DNA from: Buddleja alternifolia
Lineage: Eukaryota > Streptophyta > Magnoliopsida > Lamiales > Scrophulariaceae
Assembly (NCBI GenBank): GCA_019426215.1
Contig: CM033399.1
Span: 27,475,022-27,539,021 of the forward strand
Reading direction: 5' to 3'
Length of the DNA stretch: 64,000 bases
Numbering within the stretch: position 1 is the first letter of the stretch; the number at the start of each line of letters is the position of its first letter. Under the pieces are notes generated by a model that had not been told where the DNA came from, did not search any database, and was given only the letters and a program-made list of their open reading frames with translations. This document shows, one piece after another, positions 9,809-22,560 of this stretch. Made by a program: the position numbers and the translations under genes.

Positions 9809-11214
9809 TCAGTTTGGTGGATCAGTGAGGGTAACGTGGACACGGTCCCTCACACAACTACTTCCTTCGTAATGACTCAAACATTGGCCATTAACCGTGA
9901 AGGATCCTTTTGTCTCGTGTGAGATTTCAACCACACCGGAGGGGTAAACTTTCATGACAGTGAAGGGTCCCGACCATTTAGAGCGTAGTTTACCGGGAAA
10001 GAGTCGGAGACGGGAATTGAATAAAAGGACCTGTTCTCCCTTGGTAAACTCCCTCGGTGTGATGCGCTTGTCGTGCCACTATTTTGTACGTTCCTTGTAG
10101 ATTTTTGCATTTTCATAAGCCTCTTGTCGGAACTCGTCCAGCTCGTTCAATTGCAACAACCTGTGTTCGCCTGCATCTTGCAAATCAAAATTGAGCAGTT
10201 TAATTGCCCAAAATGCCCTATGCTCTAGCTCAACGGGGAGGTGGCAGGCTTTCCCAAAAATAAGACGGTAAGGTGGCATGCCAATAGGTGTCTTGAACGC
10301 AGTTCGATATGCCCACAGGGCATCATCTAACTTTAGAGACCAATCCTTTCGAGATGAATTTACTGTTTTCTCAAGGATGCGTTTAATTTTCCGATTTGAC
10401 ACTTCAACTTGACCACTTGTTTGAGAGTGGTACGACGTAGAAATCTTATGTGTGACACCATATTTTTGTAAAAGATTATCAAATTGTTTGTTGCAGAAAT
10501 GAGTGCCACCATCACTTATAATGGCGCGAGGGGTACCAAATCGAGTGAAAATGTGTTTTTTTTAAAATTTAATAACCACCCTCGAGTCATTTTACGCAAA
10601 GCCTCCGCTTCGACCCATTTAGACACATAATCAACCGCTACGAGAATGTATTTATTAGAGCATGAGCTAGGGAACAGTCCCATAAAATCAATTCCCCAGA
10701 CATCAAAAAGTTCGCATTCTAGCATGTTTTTTAATGGCATCTCATGTTTCCTCGAAATATTTTCGGTTCGTTGGCATTGATCACAAGAGGATACATAGTC
10801 ATGCACATCTTTAAATAAAGAGGGCCAGAAAAAACCTGATTGGAGAATTTTCGAGGCAGACTTGGTGGGCCCGAAGTGGCCACCTACCTTGCCATCATGG
10901 CAGTGGCTCATAATAGATATCATTTCCTCCGCCGGGACACATCGCCTGATAATGCAATCTACACAATTTTTAAACAAAAATGGCTCTTCCCAAAAATAAT
11001 GCTTGACATCATGTAAAAATTTCTTCTTTTGATGAAAAGTAAGATTCGGGGGAAGTGCTCCCGTGACAATATAATTTGCAAAATCAGCATACCAAGGGAA
11101 AGCGCCATAAATTACTGCATACAATTGTTCATCCGGAAACTCTTCCCCTATTGGTTGTTCAATGAGTGGATCAGAGACAGGGGCTTCCATCCTAGACATC
11201 TGATCAGCTACCAC
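9809..11214 (-). pseudogene. Athila-1 integrase region
   Basis: This encodes the Ty3/gypsy integrase that inserts element cDNA. The zinc-binding region is seen as HCHDGKVGGHFGP followed by CDQCQRTENIS. The catalytic core follows: WGIDFMGLFPSS holds the first Asp and [17 protein letters not shown] is intact. The second Asp region ([11 protein letters not shown] type) lies just past a frameshift near 10560. A long reading frame at 10079-10402 carries the core end and [18 protein letters not shown] at 10079-10081 then interrupts it, and the C-terminal part, ending about 9809, is readable in the same frame. Nonfunctional as it stands. Confidence 0.85.
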
Positions 11215-11229
11215 ATTCTCAACTCCCTT

Positions 11230-12454
11230 TTTATCCCTAATTTCTAGATCAAATTCTTGAAGAAGAAGAATCCATCAAATAAGTCGAGGTGTGGCATCCT
11301 GCTTTGCAAGTAAATACTTAAGTGCGGAGTGTTCAGTGTAAACAATGACTTTATTCAAGACAAGGTATGAATGAAACTTATCAAATGCAAAGACTATAGC
11401 TAGCAATTCCTTTTTCATCGTGGCATAATTCAATTGAGCATCATTTAAAGTTCGACTAGCATAGTAAATGGTGTAAAATACCTTATCTTTCCTTTAGCCC
11501 AGTACGGCTCCAACTGCTGAATCACTTGCATCACACATAAGCTCAAATGGGAGGTTTCAATCTGGAAGTGCCATGATGGGAGCCGCGATTAATTTTTCCT
11601 TGAGCGTGCGAAAGGCCTGCAAACACTTATCATCGAAGTTAAACGGTGCATCCAACAAATTAGACAATGGTTTAGCAATTTTTGAAAAGTCTAAAATGAA
11701 ACGCCTGTAAAATCCTGCATGACCAAGAATGCTCCTAACGGCTTTCACCGAGGAGGGTGGGGGAAGCTTTTCAATGACTTCAACTTTAACTCTATCCACT
11801 TCAATCCCCTTATGAGAGATTTGGTGGCCAAGCACAATTCTTTCTTGAACCATAAAATGACATTTCCCCCAATTTAACACAAGATTAGTTTCTTCACATC
11901 GTTTTAGAACACGTGTTAAATGGTTAAGACATGTATCGAAAGAAGTTCCAAAAACCAAAAAAATCATCCATAAAAATTTCTAGGAAATCCTCGACCATAC
12001 CATGAAAAATAGCCATCATACATCGTTGAAAGGTGGCAGGGGCATTACATAGGCCAAATGGCATCCGCCTATAAGCAAATGTGCCATAAGGACAAGTGAA
12101 AGTGGTTTTCTCTTGATCCTCGGGTGTGATGGCAATTTGATTATAGCCAGAGTAGCCATCTAGAAAACAATAAAACTCATGCCCAACTAACCTCTCAAGC
12201 ATTTGATCAATGAAAGGAAGGGGAAAGTGGTCTTTTCTGGTGGCCTCGTTTAATTTTTGATAATCAATGCACACTCGCCACCCGGTAACAGTTCGCGTAG
12301 GAATTAATTCATTGTTAGCATTGGTAATAACAGTCATACCCACTTTCTTTGGGACCACTTGAGTTGGACTTACCCAATTGCTATCGGAGATAGGATAGAT
12401 AATACCTGCATCGAGTAGCTTGATTACCTCCTTTTTAACAACTTCTTGGATCAT
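11230..12454 (-). pseudogene. Athila-1 reverse transcriptase / RNase H region
   Basis: RT motifs are clear: GWRVCIDYQKLNEATRKDHF, FCFLDGYSGYNQIAI-like (here YCFLDGYSGY), [13 protein letters not shown] and the active-site box [10 protein letters not shown] frameshift near 11930-11965 separates fingers/palm from the thumb ([22 protein letters not shown]). RNase H sequence from about 11560 to 11250 is still recognisable against Athila-3 but is broken by stops. The role would be copying element RNA to cDNA in cytoplasmic particles. Confidence 0.87.
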
Positions 12455-12459
12455 CAGAT

Positions 12460-13569
12460 TCAGTCATCTTTGCGGTTGGACGGTGGCTTGTATTCATTTT
12501 CCATGAGGATCTTATGCATACATACCGTTGGACAAATTCCCTTGATATCAGCTATTTTCCAACCAAAAGCCTTTTTATGGGCTTTTAACACAGTAAGCAG
12601 CTTTTCTTCCATAATTTCTGTCAAAGATGAAGAGATTATAACAGGTAAGAATTTTGAATCTTGTAAGTAAGCATACTTGAGATGAGAAGGGAGAGGTTTA
12701 AGCTCACGAGTTAGTGGTTCTTCGATGGAGGGCCTTGGTGGTGCAGTGATTGGTCTATCCAAAACTTCAAAACGAGGTCGAAAACTTCGTCTGTAAGGAG
12801 GATTGGCATCTAGAAAAGCAACAGTGTCCCTCAAGTTATCGTTTTCCATAGTCTCTTCCACGGGATTCACAAGACATGCCTCCATTTGGTCATCATATTG
12901 ATTTTCCTGAAAGTGTTCAGCAATTAAAGTATCAAGTGAATCAATGTGGAAACAAGTAGAATCATTAGATGGTGTTTGCATAGCATGATACACATGGATT
13001 GTCACTTGTTCTTCTCCCACTCTAAGAGTTAATTGACCATTGGCAATATCAATTAATGCGCGTCCAGTGGTAAGGAATGGTCGACCAAGAATAAGTGGTA
13101 ACTCGACATCCCCCTCCATGTCTAGAACTACAAAGTCCACCGGGAAGATAAATTTTTCGACCTTCACTAAGACATCTTCCACTATTCCTCATGGGTACTT
13201 GATGGGCCTATCAGCAAGTTGCAACGATATAGTAGTAGGTTTGGGCTCGCCAAGTCCTAATTTTCTGAAAAGTGACAAAGGCAACAAATTAATACTGGCA
13301 CCGGAATCGCACAAAACTTTGGAAAAAGAAATAGAACCAATAGTGCAAGGAATTGTAAAGCTCCCGGGATCCTTAAGCTTTTGAGGTATCCGGTTTTGCA
13401 ATATAACCGAGCATTCTACAGTAAGGGCTACAGTTTCATGTTCCTCCAACTTTCTCTTGTTAGAAAGGATATCCTTAAGATATTTAGCGTAGCTCGGCAT
13501 TTGCAACAAAGCATCTACAAGAGGAATGTTAATAAGCAATTGTTTTAAATATATCAAGAAACTTAGCAA
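12460..13569 (-). pseudogene. Athila-1 aspartic protease and linker to RT
   Basis: The retropepsin-type active site is VLCDSGASINLLP, followed by SLFRKLGLG and, further on, LILGRPFLTTGRA, the usual C-terminal flap of gypsy proteases. A TGA at 13189-13191 splits the domain without shifting the frame. The linker before RT ends at a stop at 12460 and RT resumes in another frame. The domain order and sequence match the continuous Athila-3 polyprotein. Confidence 0.85.
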
Positions 13570-13714
13570 ATTGCTTATCTAACTTCCCTTTTTGTAATGC
13601 AAGTGGAAAAGGAGGCCATGGTTTGGGCACGGAGGATTCGGATGAGGACTGTCCCGAAATAGGGGATGGTACCGCGGCTTTCTTTCCGGAGTTGGATGTT
13701 GCCTTGGTTTCATC

Positions 13715-15288
13715 CTAACCTTGTTGTGTATCCTCTATATTCTCTCCCAATTCTGGATCAACGAGGTTCTTTCCGCTATGAAGTGAAACTTCTTGAACTT
13801 GTTCCTTAGGGTTTTTCTCGGTATCACTGGTTAACGTGTCTTGGGTTCGTCCTGAAAGCATGTTGGCGATTTGCCCAATTTGTGTTTCTAAGTTCTTTAG
13901 TGCAATTTCCTGATTTTTTAAACTTGCTTCTTGTTTCTTGGACATCATTTCTTGAGATTAAAATTTTTGTGTCGCTTCCATCATGAACTTTTGCAACACA
14001 TCTTCCACATTATTCTTCTTCTCAGGTAGTGGTGGTTGTTGGAACCCTCCTGGCCTTTGAAATAGAGGTTGTTGGAAACCTCCTTGGTCTTGCTGAAAAC
14101 CGGGTGGTGGTGGTCTTGCCATATTCGTATTTTGGTTCCATGAGAAATTTGGATGATTCTTCCATCCCTGATTGAAAGAGTTCGAATACGGATTGTTCTA
14201 TGGATGACTTGAGTTTCCCATGAAGTTTGCACTTTCAACCGTGTTAAGAATCAGACACTCAAAGTTCATATGATCACCTCCACAATTTTCACAAGTGGCC
14301 TTGACCTGATTCACTGTACCCTGCATGAGTCCGAAAGCGTCTAACCTTTTTTTTAGGGCTTCCAATTGCACAGCGACACCTGAATTATTTCCAATTTCAC
14401 ACACTCCCGCAGGCTTCTTGGGCAATGTGATTCGTTCAGTTGGCCATTGATAGTTGTTTTCGGCCATCAACTCAATTAACGCCCAAACTTCATCGGGTGA
14501 CTTGTTCATGATAGTTCCTCCTGCGGCAGCATCCAGATTTGTACAGAGATTAGGACCCAACACCAGTAAAAGGTTTGCACAAGTTCCGGCACGGCTAACC
14601 CGTGGTGTGGGCATTTCCTCAGAAGTTCCTTAAAACCCTCCTATGCCTCATAAAGTGACTCCCCCTCAAATTGACGGAAGCTAGTGATTTCATTTTTCAT
14701 GGCCGCTGTCTTGTCGGGTGGAAAATACTTTGATAAAAATTTATCCACCATTTGATCCCAAGTATGAATAGAGCTACTCGGCAAAGAGTTGAACCATTGT
14801 TTAGCTTTGTCTCTGAGGGAGAATGGGAATAACCTTAACCGTATTGCGTCATCAGTGACACCATTATTCTTGAAGGTATGGATAATCTCCAAGAACATTG
14901 CTATGTGAGCGTGAGGGTCATCATGGAGTAGACCGGAGAACTGAACTTGGTTCCCTATCATCTGGATATACCCCGGCAGGATCTGAAAGGTGTTAGCCTC
15001 TACCGGTGGCAGTACAATTGGCCCGGCAGCTCCTTGAATGTTTGGCATCATATAATCCCTCAAAGGGCATTGTGGAGGCGTCTCCGGTTGTTTTGGAGGG
15101 ATGCGAAGATTCGCTAGTTCCCTACGCACCGCTTTTTCCAAGATAGCGGGATCTGTCTAAATAGGATGATTTGGATCCATCGTGGCATGCTGTGGTTGAG
15201 TCTCCCTTTGTAGTCTTACCCCTCGAGTAAATGTGCGTTCAATCTCAGGGTCCAACTTTGCTAGTCCAATCCCGCTAGTACGTGTCAT
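13715..15288 (-). pseudogene. Athila-1 gag
   Basis: The capsid protein gene probably starts at the ATG at 15288 (MTRTSGIGLAKLDPEIERTF), matching the MTR start of Athila-2. A TAG at 15157-15159 interrupts it. The capsid core reads AIRLRLFPFSLRDKAKQWF, then W and FLSKYFPPDKTAAM. After breaks near 14640, 14200 and 13960 come a zinc-knuckle CENCGGDHMNFEC (CX2CX3HX4C) and a late segment with NPKEQVQEVSLHSGK. Several frames are involved, so the gene is dead. Confidence 0.85.
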
Positions 15289-15396
15289 GCACTAATGAGA
15301 TCAACCTAGCACAAAGAATGACAAACAAATTAAAAACAAAATAAATCTAAGCTCAGAGAGAATAAGAGAATCTCAATATTAGATAAAACACAGTTA

Positions 15397-15414
15397 TCCC
15401 CGGCAATGGCGCCA
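15397..15414 (-). promoter_or_regulatory. Athila-1 primer binding site (tRNA-Asp)
   Basis: The minus strand reads TGGCGCCATTGCCGGGGA, complementary to the 3' end of plant tRNA-Asp except at one position. It lies 6 bases inside the 5' LTR, the correct place for minus-strand priming. Confidence 0.88.
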
Positions 15415-15420
15415 AAAACT

Positions 15421-16868
15421 TGACACGACAAAATCCTAGCAAGAGAACTAGGTCGCATAAGTAGTAAAGTGGACGTTAAGTTCGGGTTTATCGTCTCCAC
15501 AGGGACAACTACTATCTAAGTACCGAGACTACTGTATTACTATTTTCTAAGTTAGATCGGTCGATAAGAGGTTGATTTAAACTAATTATCAAAAAACAAG
15601 AAAATAAACTAATGCAACTTCAAACCAATCAAAGGGAGAAAACGATAGAGAGAAGCGATCAAGGCACGTGGTTCAACCATTTATGTATTTCGATTGTGAT
15701 TAAGGTTCTAACGGATTATTAGATGGATTTAGCCAAGGTGAAATTCCCTAACATACGTACTACCCAATCTCTTGGCATAGCAACCCTACCTTAGTTAACG
15801 ATTTCCTATATATCTCTATATGAATACCCGTCTTAACAAAGACGCATTTAAGGTCTAGGAATTCCCTACGTGAATGGAAAGCCACCTAAAGAAACCGAGT
15901 CTATCTCTAGTCGTTTTAACTATAGGGTATTCAATGTTTATATCTTCCCTAGGTTATTATCTCTCGATCTCTAACCTAGGCATTTTATCGAACAGTTGGT
16001 GATCAAACAAGTGAAGCATTGAGATCAACTATTGAATACATAACTAAAACCAACATTAATCCAATAAAAACCAAAGCAAGAACAATCAAAATAACATAAA
16101 CGGCCTAGCCATGGCCTTAATCAAATAAGTTTAGCTCATGTTCACATCACAAATATGGATTTGAATCATACAAGTCATAGTAAAGAGTTGGACAAATTTA
16201 AGAAATAAAGATAGAACAACTCCCGAATAACCGTGATGAATTCGATCTCTCGATGAATTCTCCGTCTTCTTTCGAATTCGGGCTTTCAAAGAGACGTTAT
16301 GACCTTTGATTCTTGCTCCGAAGTGCTTCTCTCCCCCTCCTTGGGTTGTGGCTGATATGTGGAGAGTTTAGGGTGTATTTTTGGCCTCCAAAAACGCCTC
16401 ATCAGTTGTGCCCTAGCTGCTGGACTTGTTGAAATATATATAGGGTTCAAAACAGGGCATCCACGCCCAGACGTGCCAAAGGCCATGCCCAGGCGTGAAT
16501 AAATCTGTCCCTCACGCCCAGGCGTGCATTTTTCCACGCCCAGGCGTGACGGACAGAACCGTTTTTTCTTTGCGCAGCAATCTTGTTTCCTTCATAACGT
16601 TCTTCACGGACCTCAGATTTGAGTGATTCAAGTTGTCTCGTGAAGCTAACACAGTTTTATACAACTTTGTAGAAGGACATTACCTCAAATTCGGTCTCTA
16701 AGGATACAGAAATTCGGTGTTTTTCTACATTTTACGTCGATTGCAGTGATTTTCCACCTTTACTCAATAAGCATATGGATTACACGCATAGGTAGCATAA
16801 ATCAAGCGATAAATGAATCTAAAACATAAATGTAAGGGCTTAAAAATACATAAAAATGACTCTTATCA
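15421..16868 (-). repeat. Athila-1 5' LTR (right)
   Basis: This 1448-bp LTR pairs with 6746-8158. The TATA-like box near 16430-16442 (minus strand) should drive the element's transcript. Four CACGCCCAGGCGTG-like words lie at 16462-16558, one more than in the left LTR. A U5 hairpin CCTAG-8 nt-CTAGG lies at 15435-15452. Confidence 0.93.
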
Positions 16869-16873
16869 ATAAT

Positions 16874-17210
16874 ACTTGCATATATATATATATATATAAA
16901 TACACGTATGGGCATGTATATATGTGTGCATGGTGGAAGGATTTTATCTTGTTCTCCAAGTCTACACACACACACACATACACATATACATATATCTGTA
17001 TAATATATTGTATGCATCTAAATATATGCGGTAAGATCTATTTAATTAATTAGTTGACTAATTAGTTATATGGAAAGATCTTATATGCATATATTTATAT
17101 TTAGATTGATCTTATATATTTGGGAAGGATCTCAAATATATAGAAATATCTAGTTGGTTAATTGGATGAGTCAATAAATTGAGGAAGAGAGTACGAAATA
17201 GAAAGGAAAT
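16874..17210. other. Microsatellite-rich spacer
   Basis: Alternating TA near 16880-16900, a CA run near 16963-16980 and TATA/TATG-rich sequence dominate. No gene is visible. This is the right flank of the Athila-1 insertion and would have been continuous with the palindrome region at 6691-6745. Confidence 0.7.
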
Positions 17211-18490
17211 TGATATATGCTATTTTTACACACGATTCACCCCGTTTATCAATTTGATTTTGATTGTTTCTTTGATAATTTGATCACATATGATGCTTTG
17301 ACCCCTGTTTTCTCTGACTTTTCCGATAAGGTTAACATTCAGGGCAAAGAGCGAGAACCGAAAGCAAAACAAAATATTTTTTGGAGAAAAATGGGGCAAC
17401 GCCGCGGCATCTAGAATGGAACGTCGCGGCGTCGACGGCAGAAGGTGAACGCCGTGGCGTTCACCACTCAACACATCAATGATGAAGAAGCATAAGGTGA
17501 ATGCCGCGGTGTTCAACACCCAACACAGAGGCGTTCGAGGCAGCGAAATTGTCTATAAATAGACCATTTAGGTGAAAACTAACCTAACTTGCCCTAGAGA
17601 GCAACCAAACACCAAAGAGAGGGGAGAAACACTTTGGAGAGGAGATCAAAAGTCATAATGTCTCGTTGAAGGATCGGATTCACAAGACGACGGAGAATTC
17701 ATCGAGGGATCGAATTCATCATGGTTATTTGAGAGTTGTTTTATCTTTATTTTTTAAACTTGTCCAACTCTTTACCATGACTTGTACGGTTCAAATCCGT
17801 ATTTGTCACGTGAATATCAGCTAAACTTATTTGATTAAAGTCGTGGCTAGGCCGGTTATGATATTTAGATTGTTGTTGCTTTGGTATTTATTGGATTAAT
17901 GTTGGTTTTAGTTATGTATTCAATAGTTGATCTCAATGCTTCACTTGTTTGACCACCAAGTGTTCGATAAAATGCTTAGGTTAGAGATCGAGAAATAATA
18001 ACCTAGGGTTGATATAAACGTTGAATACCCTATAGTTAAACCGACTAGAGATAGACTCAATTTCTTTAGGTGGCTTTCCATTCATGTAGGGAATTCCTAG
18101 ACCTTAAATGCATCTTTGTTAAGCTGGGTTTTCATATAGAGATATATAGGAAACGGTTAACTAAGGTAGGGTTGCTATACCAAGAGATTGGGTAGTGCGT
18201 ATGTTAGGGAATTTCGCCTTGGCTAAATCCATCTAATAATCCAATAGAACCTTAAACGAAATATATAAATGGTTGAACCATGTGCCTTAATCGCTTCTCT
18301 TCTACTATTTCCTCCACTTATTTGGTTTTAAAACTGTTTTAGTAGTTAACTTAATTAATTAGTTTAAATCAACCTTTTATCAACCAATCTAACTTAGAAT
18401 TGGGTAATACAGTAGTCTTGGTACTTAGATTATAGTTGTCCCTGCGGATACGATAACCCAAGACTTAAACATCCACTTTATACCATATCA
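17211..18490 (+). repeat. Diverged Athila-type LTR, isolated
   Basis: The sequence is homologous to the reverse complement of the Athila-1 LTR along most of its length. The clearest blocks are GACGGAGAATTCATCGAG near 17690, CTTGTCCAACTCTTTAC near 17759, TTGGATTAATGTTGGTTTTA near 17890 and CCACTTTATACCATATCA at the end. It begins TGATATATGCTATTTTTA, like TGATAAGAGTCATTTTTA of Athila-1, and ends CA. A TATA box lies at 17554-17561. No primer site follows, no partner LTR was found, and the 5-bp flanks do not match, so it is a remnant or a recombinant solo LTR. Confidence 0.7.
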
Positions 18491-19334
18491 ATATATGCGA
18501 GGAAAATTCCTCCCTATTATACATGCCTATACACTCCTCCCACAAGGCTTGGAGACCAAGAAATTGATCTTACTTGAGTTATTTCTTGTCTTCCAATATA
18601 ACTAATATATCCAATAAATTAATTATTTAATTAAAACCTAACCTTAGTTAACCTAGCCATTTAATCATTTAATTAACTAAGCCCTACTTAAATAAATTAC
18701 TTGGACTCTTCAAGGACCATTAACTAATTAATCCACCATGATTAACTAAAATTTTTAATTAATTATTCTCCATCAATTAAGCAAGTACTAGACTTTCCTT
18801 ATTTCCTTGATTTCACCATGAATCGGTTAATTACAAAATCAAGTAGAGATTCCACTTTGAGTTATGTGTGTGACCTTAAGACCGTTTATGTTCTAGTAGT
18901 AAGTACATTTTCCTAAAGTGCCAGTGTACTTTCTTAAAATAGAAGTACTAGATTAAATCTTTCTTTATTTAATTAGACTTTGAATTAATCACCATATTAA
19001 TTCACGATACCTACAAATCTTGGTTACTGTCTACCAATGGACCATGAAGACCTAGACATAAACGATGTATTAAGATGCATCCATTCATAATCACGATCCT
19101 CGTGTAAGTAAAATCCCTCCATCAAATCTCCCGAACCATGACTATGGTTATGTTTAAGTCAAAACCCTAATAGCACGATTTCTGTGTTTCCCATATACAT
19201 GTGATGTCAATTTACATTTCTAAACGAGGAAACACTGAGCCTCTTTAGAAATCATACTTTAACCAAAGATTTCTTAAATTGATTCACTATGTAAACATAG
19301 GAGATATCTAATTAGCTAAATCAGAGATAGATCT
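18491..19334. other. AT-rich unassigned sequence
   Basis: No ORF is supported. The stretch contains many TTAATTAA-type words and looks like degraded repeat DNA, but no ends or partner copy could be identified in the window. It forms the left flank of the SIRE element. Confidence 0.4.
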
Positions 19335-22300
19335 TGTTAGGAAATTTCATGTTAGATGTTTTGATGATGACAGGATAGGATTTTATGTTAGAACACAAAT
19401 ATAATGTAAGTTTCTATTTTCATAGATCAATGTATAAGCGTTTGAAAGTTTGTAATTTTATTTTTAGGCTTGTAATTTTTATCTTTGTAGATTTTAGACT
19501 AAGTATTAGATACTGAATCGCTAATAGAATTCTAGGTGAGTCTATTAAAGAAGAAGTTGAAGATCAGCGTCTGAAGTCAACTAGAGATGAAGATTTGTTT
19601 CTTAGCGACCCTGAAATGCTAAAGAATCTCTTTTCAAGATTTATGGATCAAGCGATCAATTCACTCAAGCGACCCATGTCAGATTCACCTGAAATAAATC
19701 CTAAAGTCATGAAGGACTTAAATGCAATCATTCAACGAACATTTATTTTCAACTGGAAATAAATTCAAAATGCATTAAATGCTTGATAAGACATTAAATG
19801 TGATAAGCTACTGTGACTTGTGGAGAAGCCACATTTTTGACTAGACTGTCAGAACTTTAGAGTTTATAGCTGCTCCCATCCAATCGGTTCCATCAAATTT
19901 TCAGGAATGTTAAAGTTTAGGTAGAATCACACGCTGCGTGACAGCACTCTCCTACATGTGTCCAACGGACAGATCCCAAAAATTGCCTATAAATACCTTA
20001 CCTTCAGCAAACACCAAAAACATGGTACACAACAATAAAAATACGTACATGCAGAAGAAAAACTTGCTGAGAAAAAGCTTAGAAATTCCATAGACAAAAT
20101 CCTTCAAGCTTTTCACCTACATTCCAGACAGTCACAAATATCTCAAACATTTTCCAATGAAGAAACCTAAATTCCTACTGAGATATTCTAAGTTGTTTGA
20201 ACTTTCCAAAAATAATCAAAACCTTGTGACAAACCCTCAACCTTTCATCTGAGTGAGAAAGTTGTTGAACCACTTTACAGGTATTATTTCTGAGTGAAAG
20301 AAGCTTGTAGAAAATGATCTTCATTGGTGCTTGAATCTGTGTGATCAAGGAACCCAAGATCTTTTTCACCCTGTTACTATCTTGTAGAAGATTCAATGTG
20401 ATTATTTGAAAATCAACTGACACGATAAATCCTCACGTGTTTGCACAGCAAGTGGACTGGTCGTGTGTATTAATAAAGTGGACTTTAAGTCCGAGTTATC
20501 GATCCCACAGAGACAAGATTATTTAAAGTTAGGAATTTAAAAGCAATTAAAATTAAATTAAAAGATTGTGATTAATTTACAATAAAAATGTGAAACGAGA
20601 CTTAGCAAATAGATTCAGATTCTTATGAGATAAAACAACCAAGGCACATGCTTCAGCCAAATTTACTTGTTAATATATATATGAACTATTCTTCGTATTA
20701 TTAGACTACTATTGCTTTGGTGAAAATTCCTTAATTAATTACTACCCGATGTCTCGGCTGTAATAATCTTATGATAAATTGACAGTTCTCTAAATATGTC
20801 TATCGGAGAATTTAATCAATAATCATGCATTCAAGTTCTAGAATTTTCCCTGAATAAATCCGGCTAACTGCACCCGGGAATCTCTACCTATCTCTAGGGG
20901 TAATTCCCTATTTTTTACGGATGATGTGATGATTTCTTTGAATCCTAACTTATATTCTTTCAAACTATTAAGTTAGGCAATATGACAAACATATGGTGAT
21001 CAAACATATGCAAGTAATTACGCACGAAATCAAAACACAAAGCAATTGAAGAATTAATACGAAGAATAATATCATATATATATACTCATAACTTCGGCCT
21101 TCACATGGCTCTAGTTAAGGGAAAATTAGTTCATAATTGAAATTGGGAAAACAATAAAAAACATAGAATTACTCATAGACAAAGATGAATATCAAACTAA
21201 GAAACTCCCTATTTTGGATTGATGATCGATTCTTGATCGGAAGCTTGAATCCCTCCTTTCCCTCTTCTTAGCTCTTCAAGTATGATGATAGGATGACTCA
21301 AAACCAAGAGAATGCTCCCCCAAACCCCTGAATTTTTGACCTCACACTCTCAAAGGATGATTTTTTGAAGTCCTCAAGTGAGCTCACCACTCCCCTTTAA
21401 ATACCCAAAAATCTACCTACCAAGAATTTGAGCTACCCTTCTCTTTCTTTCCACATACCAAGAATTTTCACCTACCATTCTCTTGCTTTTCACTTACCAA
21501 GAATTTGAACCTACCAAGAATTTGAGATACCATTCTCTTGTTTTCCACCTACCAAGAACATGAGCTGCCACTTTCGTATTTTCCAGCGCAGGGATAGTGT
21601 TTTGTTCATAAACTTCTCCAAAGACCTCCGAATTGGATGATTCAAGTCCCCATGTAAATATAAAACATAGATCTAAAACTTTGTAGAAGGACACTGCATC
21701 TAATTCTGTCTCTAAAAATATCAAAATGGTGTTCCAACGTGGAGGTTGTTTCTGATTTGGCGCCCAGGTGTGCGGAAATGGTAGTAAAACATGATTTTGG
21801 CTAACTCTAGCTTATTTCTTGCTTGTTTGGTCGTGCAGGTGTGAAACATCTTGGCGTAAACTTGTTTTATACATCATTTTTTCACCCTTTCTTCGATTGT
21901 ATCCACTTACGGCCTGAAATCACTTAATGCACGAATTAAACGCACAAGTGACAAAATCAAGCGATAAATGAACCTAAAACATAAACGCAAAGGAGCTTAA
22001 AAACACGTAAAAATGACTCCTATCATCAACTTAGTAAATTTTCCTCCGAGTGATAAAGGAGAAGAAGGACGTAGCTGGGATTACATCATTCAGTGAACCT
22101 TATACATCTTGTGTTATTTACTTTTGCCTTTTTCTTGTTTTATATTGTATCATTTATTCTGAAAAAGACAAGCAAATCAGCTAAGCGATTAACTAATCAA
22201 ACGAACGCTAAAAATCATTTCCGCAGTGCTAACCCTGATTAAGCGATCTAAGCATTATCCTACTTTGGTAAACAGCTAAAATCACTAAGGCTAAGTTATC

Positions 22301-22446
22301 TTTCCTGAAGCGCCTGACCCAAGCGCTTAGCTTTCAAAGCGTTCAAATCTTTAAAAGTGATACAAAATTTTTTGAAATCGAAAAAGACTTCAGGGTCAAT
22401 TCAACCCCCCCTTCTAGACCCTTTCGTGTGCAACTTGGGACCACCA
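19335..22446 (+). repeat. SIRE 5' LTR, interrupted
   Basis: The LTR begins TGTTAGGAAATTTCATG and ends near CCACCA, two bases before the primer site. Removing the solo LTR and one target duplication (20418-22030) leaves about 1.5 kb. A promoter-like CCTATAAATACC lies at 19987-19998. The exact start is a judgement, because no 3' LTR is available for comparison. Confidence 0.7.
20418..22025 (-). repeat. Solo Athila-type LTR inside the SIRE LTR
   Basis: A complete LTR-like unit starts TGACACGATAAATCC and ends ACTCCTATCA. The duplication TCAAC is present on both sides (20413-20417 and 22026-22030). It shares with the other Athila LTRs the block TCCAAAGACCTCCGAATTGG...GATTCAAGT...AACTTTGTAGAAGGACA (21614-21694) and the terminal AAATGAACCTAAAACATAAA. 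There is no internal region, so it is best explained by LTR-LTR recombination. Its GC word GGCGCCCAGGTGTG lies near 21761. Confidence 0.92.
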
Positions 22447-22448
22447 AA

Positions 22449-22460
22449 TGGTATCAGAGC
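22449..22460 (+). promoter_or_regulatory. SIRE primer binding site (tRNA-Met)
   Basis: TGGTATCAGAGC is the classic complement of the plant initiator tRNA-Met 3' end and lies just after the 5' LTR. Confidence 0.9.
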
Positions 22461-22560
22461 GGTTGAAGTAGAAACCTAAGTGTTTCCAAGCGTAATTGCT
22501 TGTTTAGATCCATTTTTCTAAACCTAATCGCTTCAAATTTTTCTCTTAAAACATATCATT

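Larger units (their letters stand above)
6746..16868 (-). mobile_element. Athila-1: Ty3/gypsy retrotransposon with both LTRs
   Basis: The element is flanked by a 5-bp duplication, ATAAT (6741-6745 and 16869-16873). LTRs are 6746-8158 and 15421-16868, both starting TGACA and ending TCTTATCA on the plus strand. Transcription runs right to left: LTR, tRNA-Asp primer site, gag, protease, RT/RNase H, integrase, noncoding 3' region, polypurine tract, LTR. Long LTRs, the tRNA-Asp primer and protein sequence place it in the Athila lineage. Coding is broken by stops and frameshifts and there is no ORF3, so it cannot be autonomous. Confidence 0.93.

Noticed and set aside
16874..17210. Centromeric or satellite array
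   Set aside because: Only short dinucleotide runs are present; no longer-period tandem monomer was seen.
22449..22460. Endogenous pararetrovirus suggested by the tRNA-Met primer site
   Set aside because: Integrase lies before RT and there are LTRs, so this is Ty1/copia; no movement or coat protein was seen.
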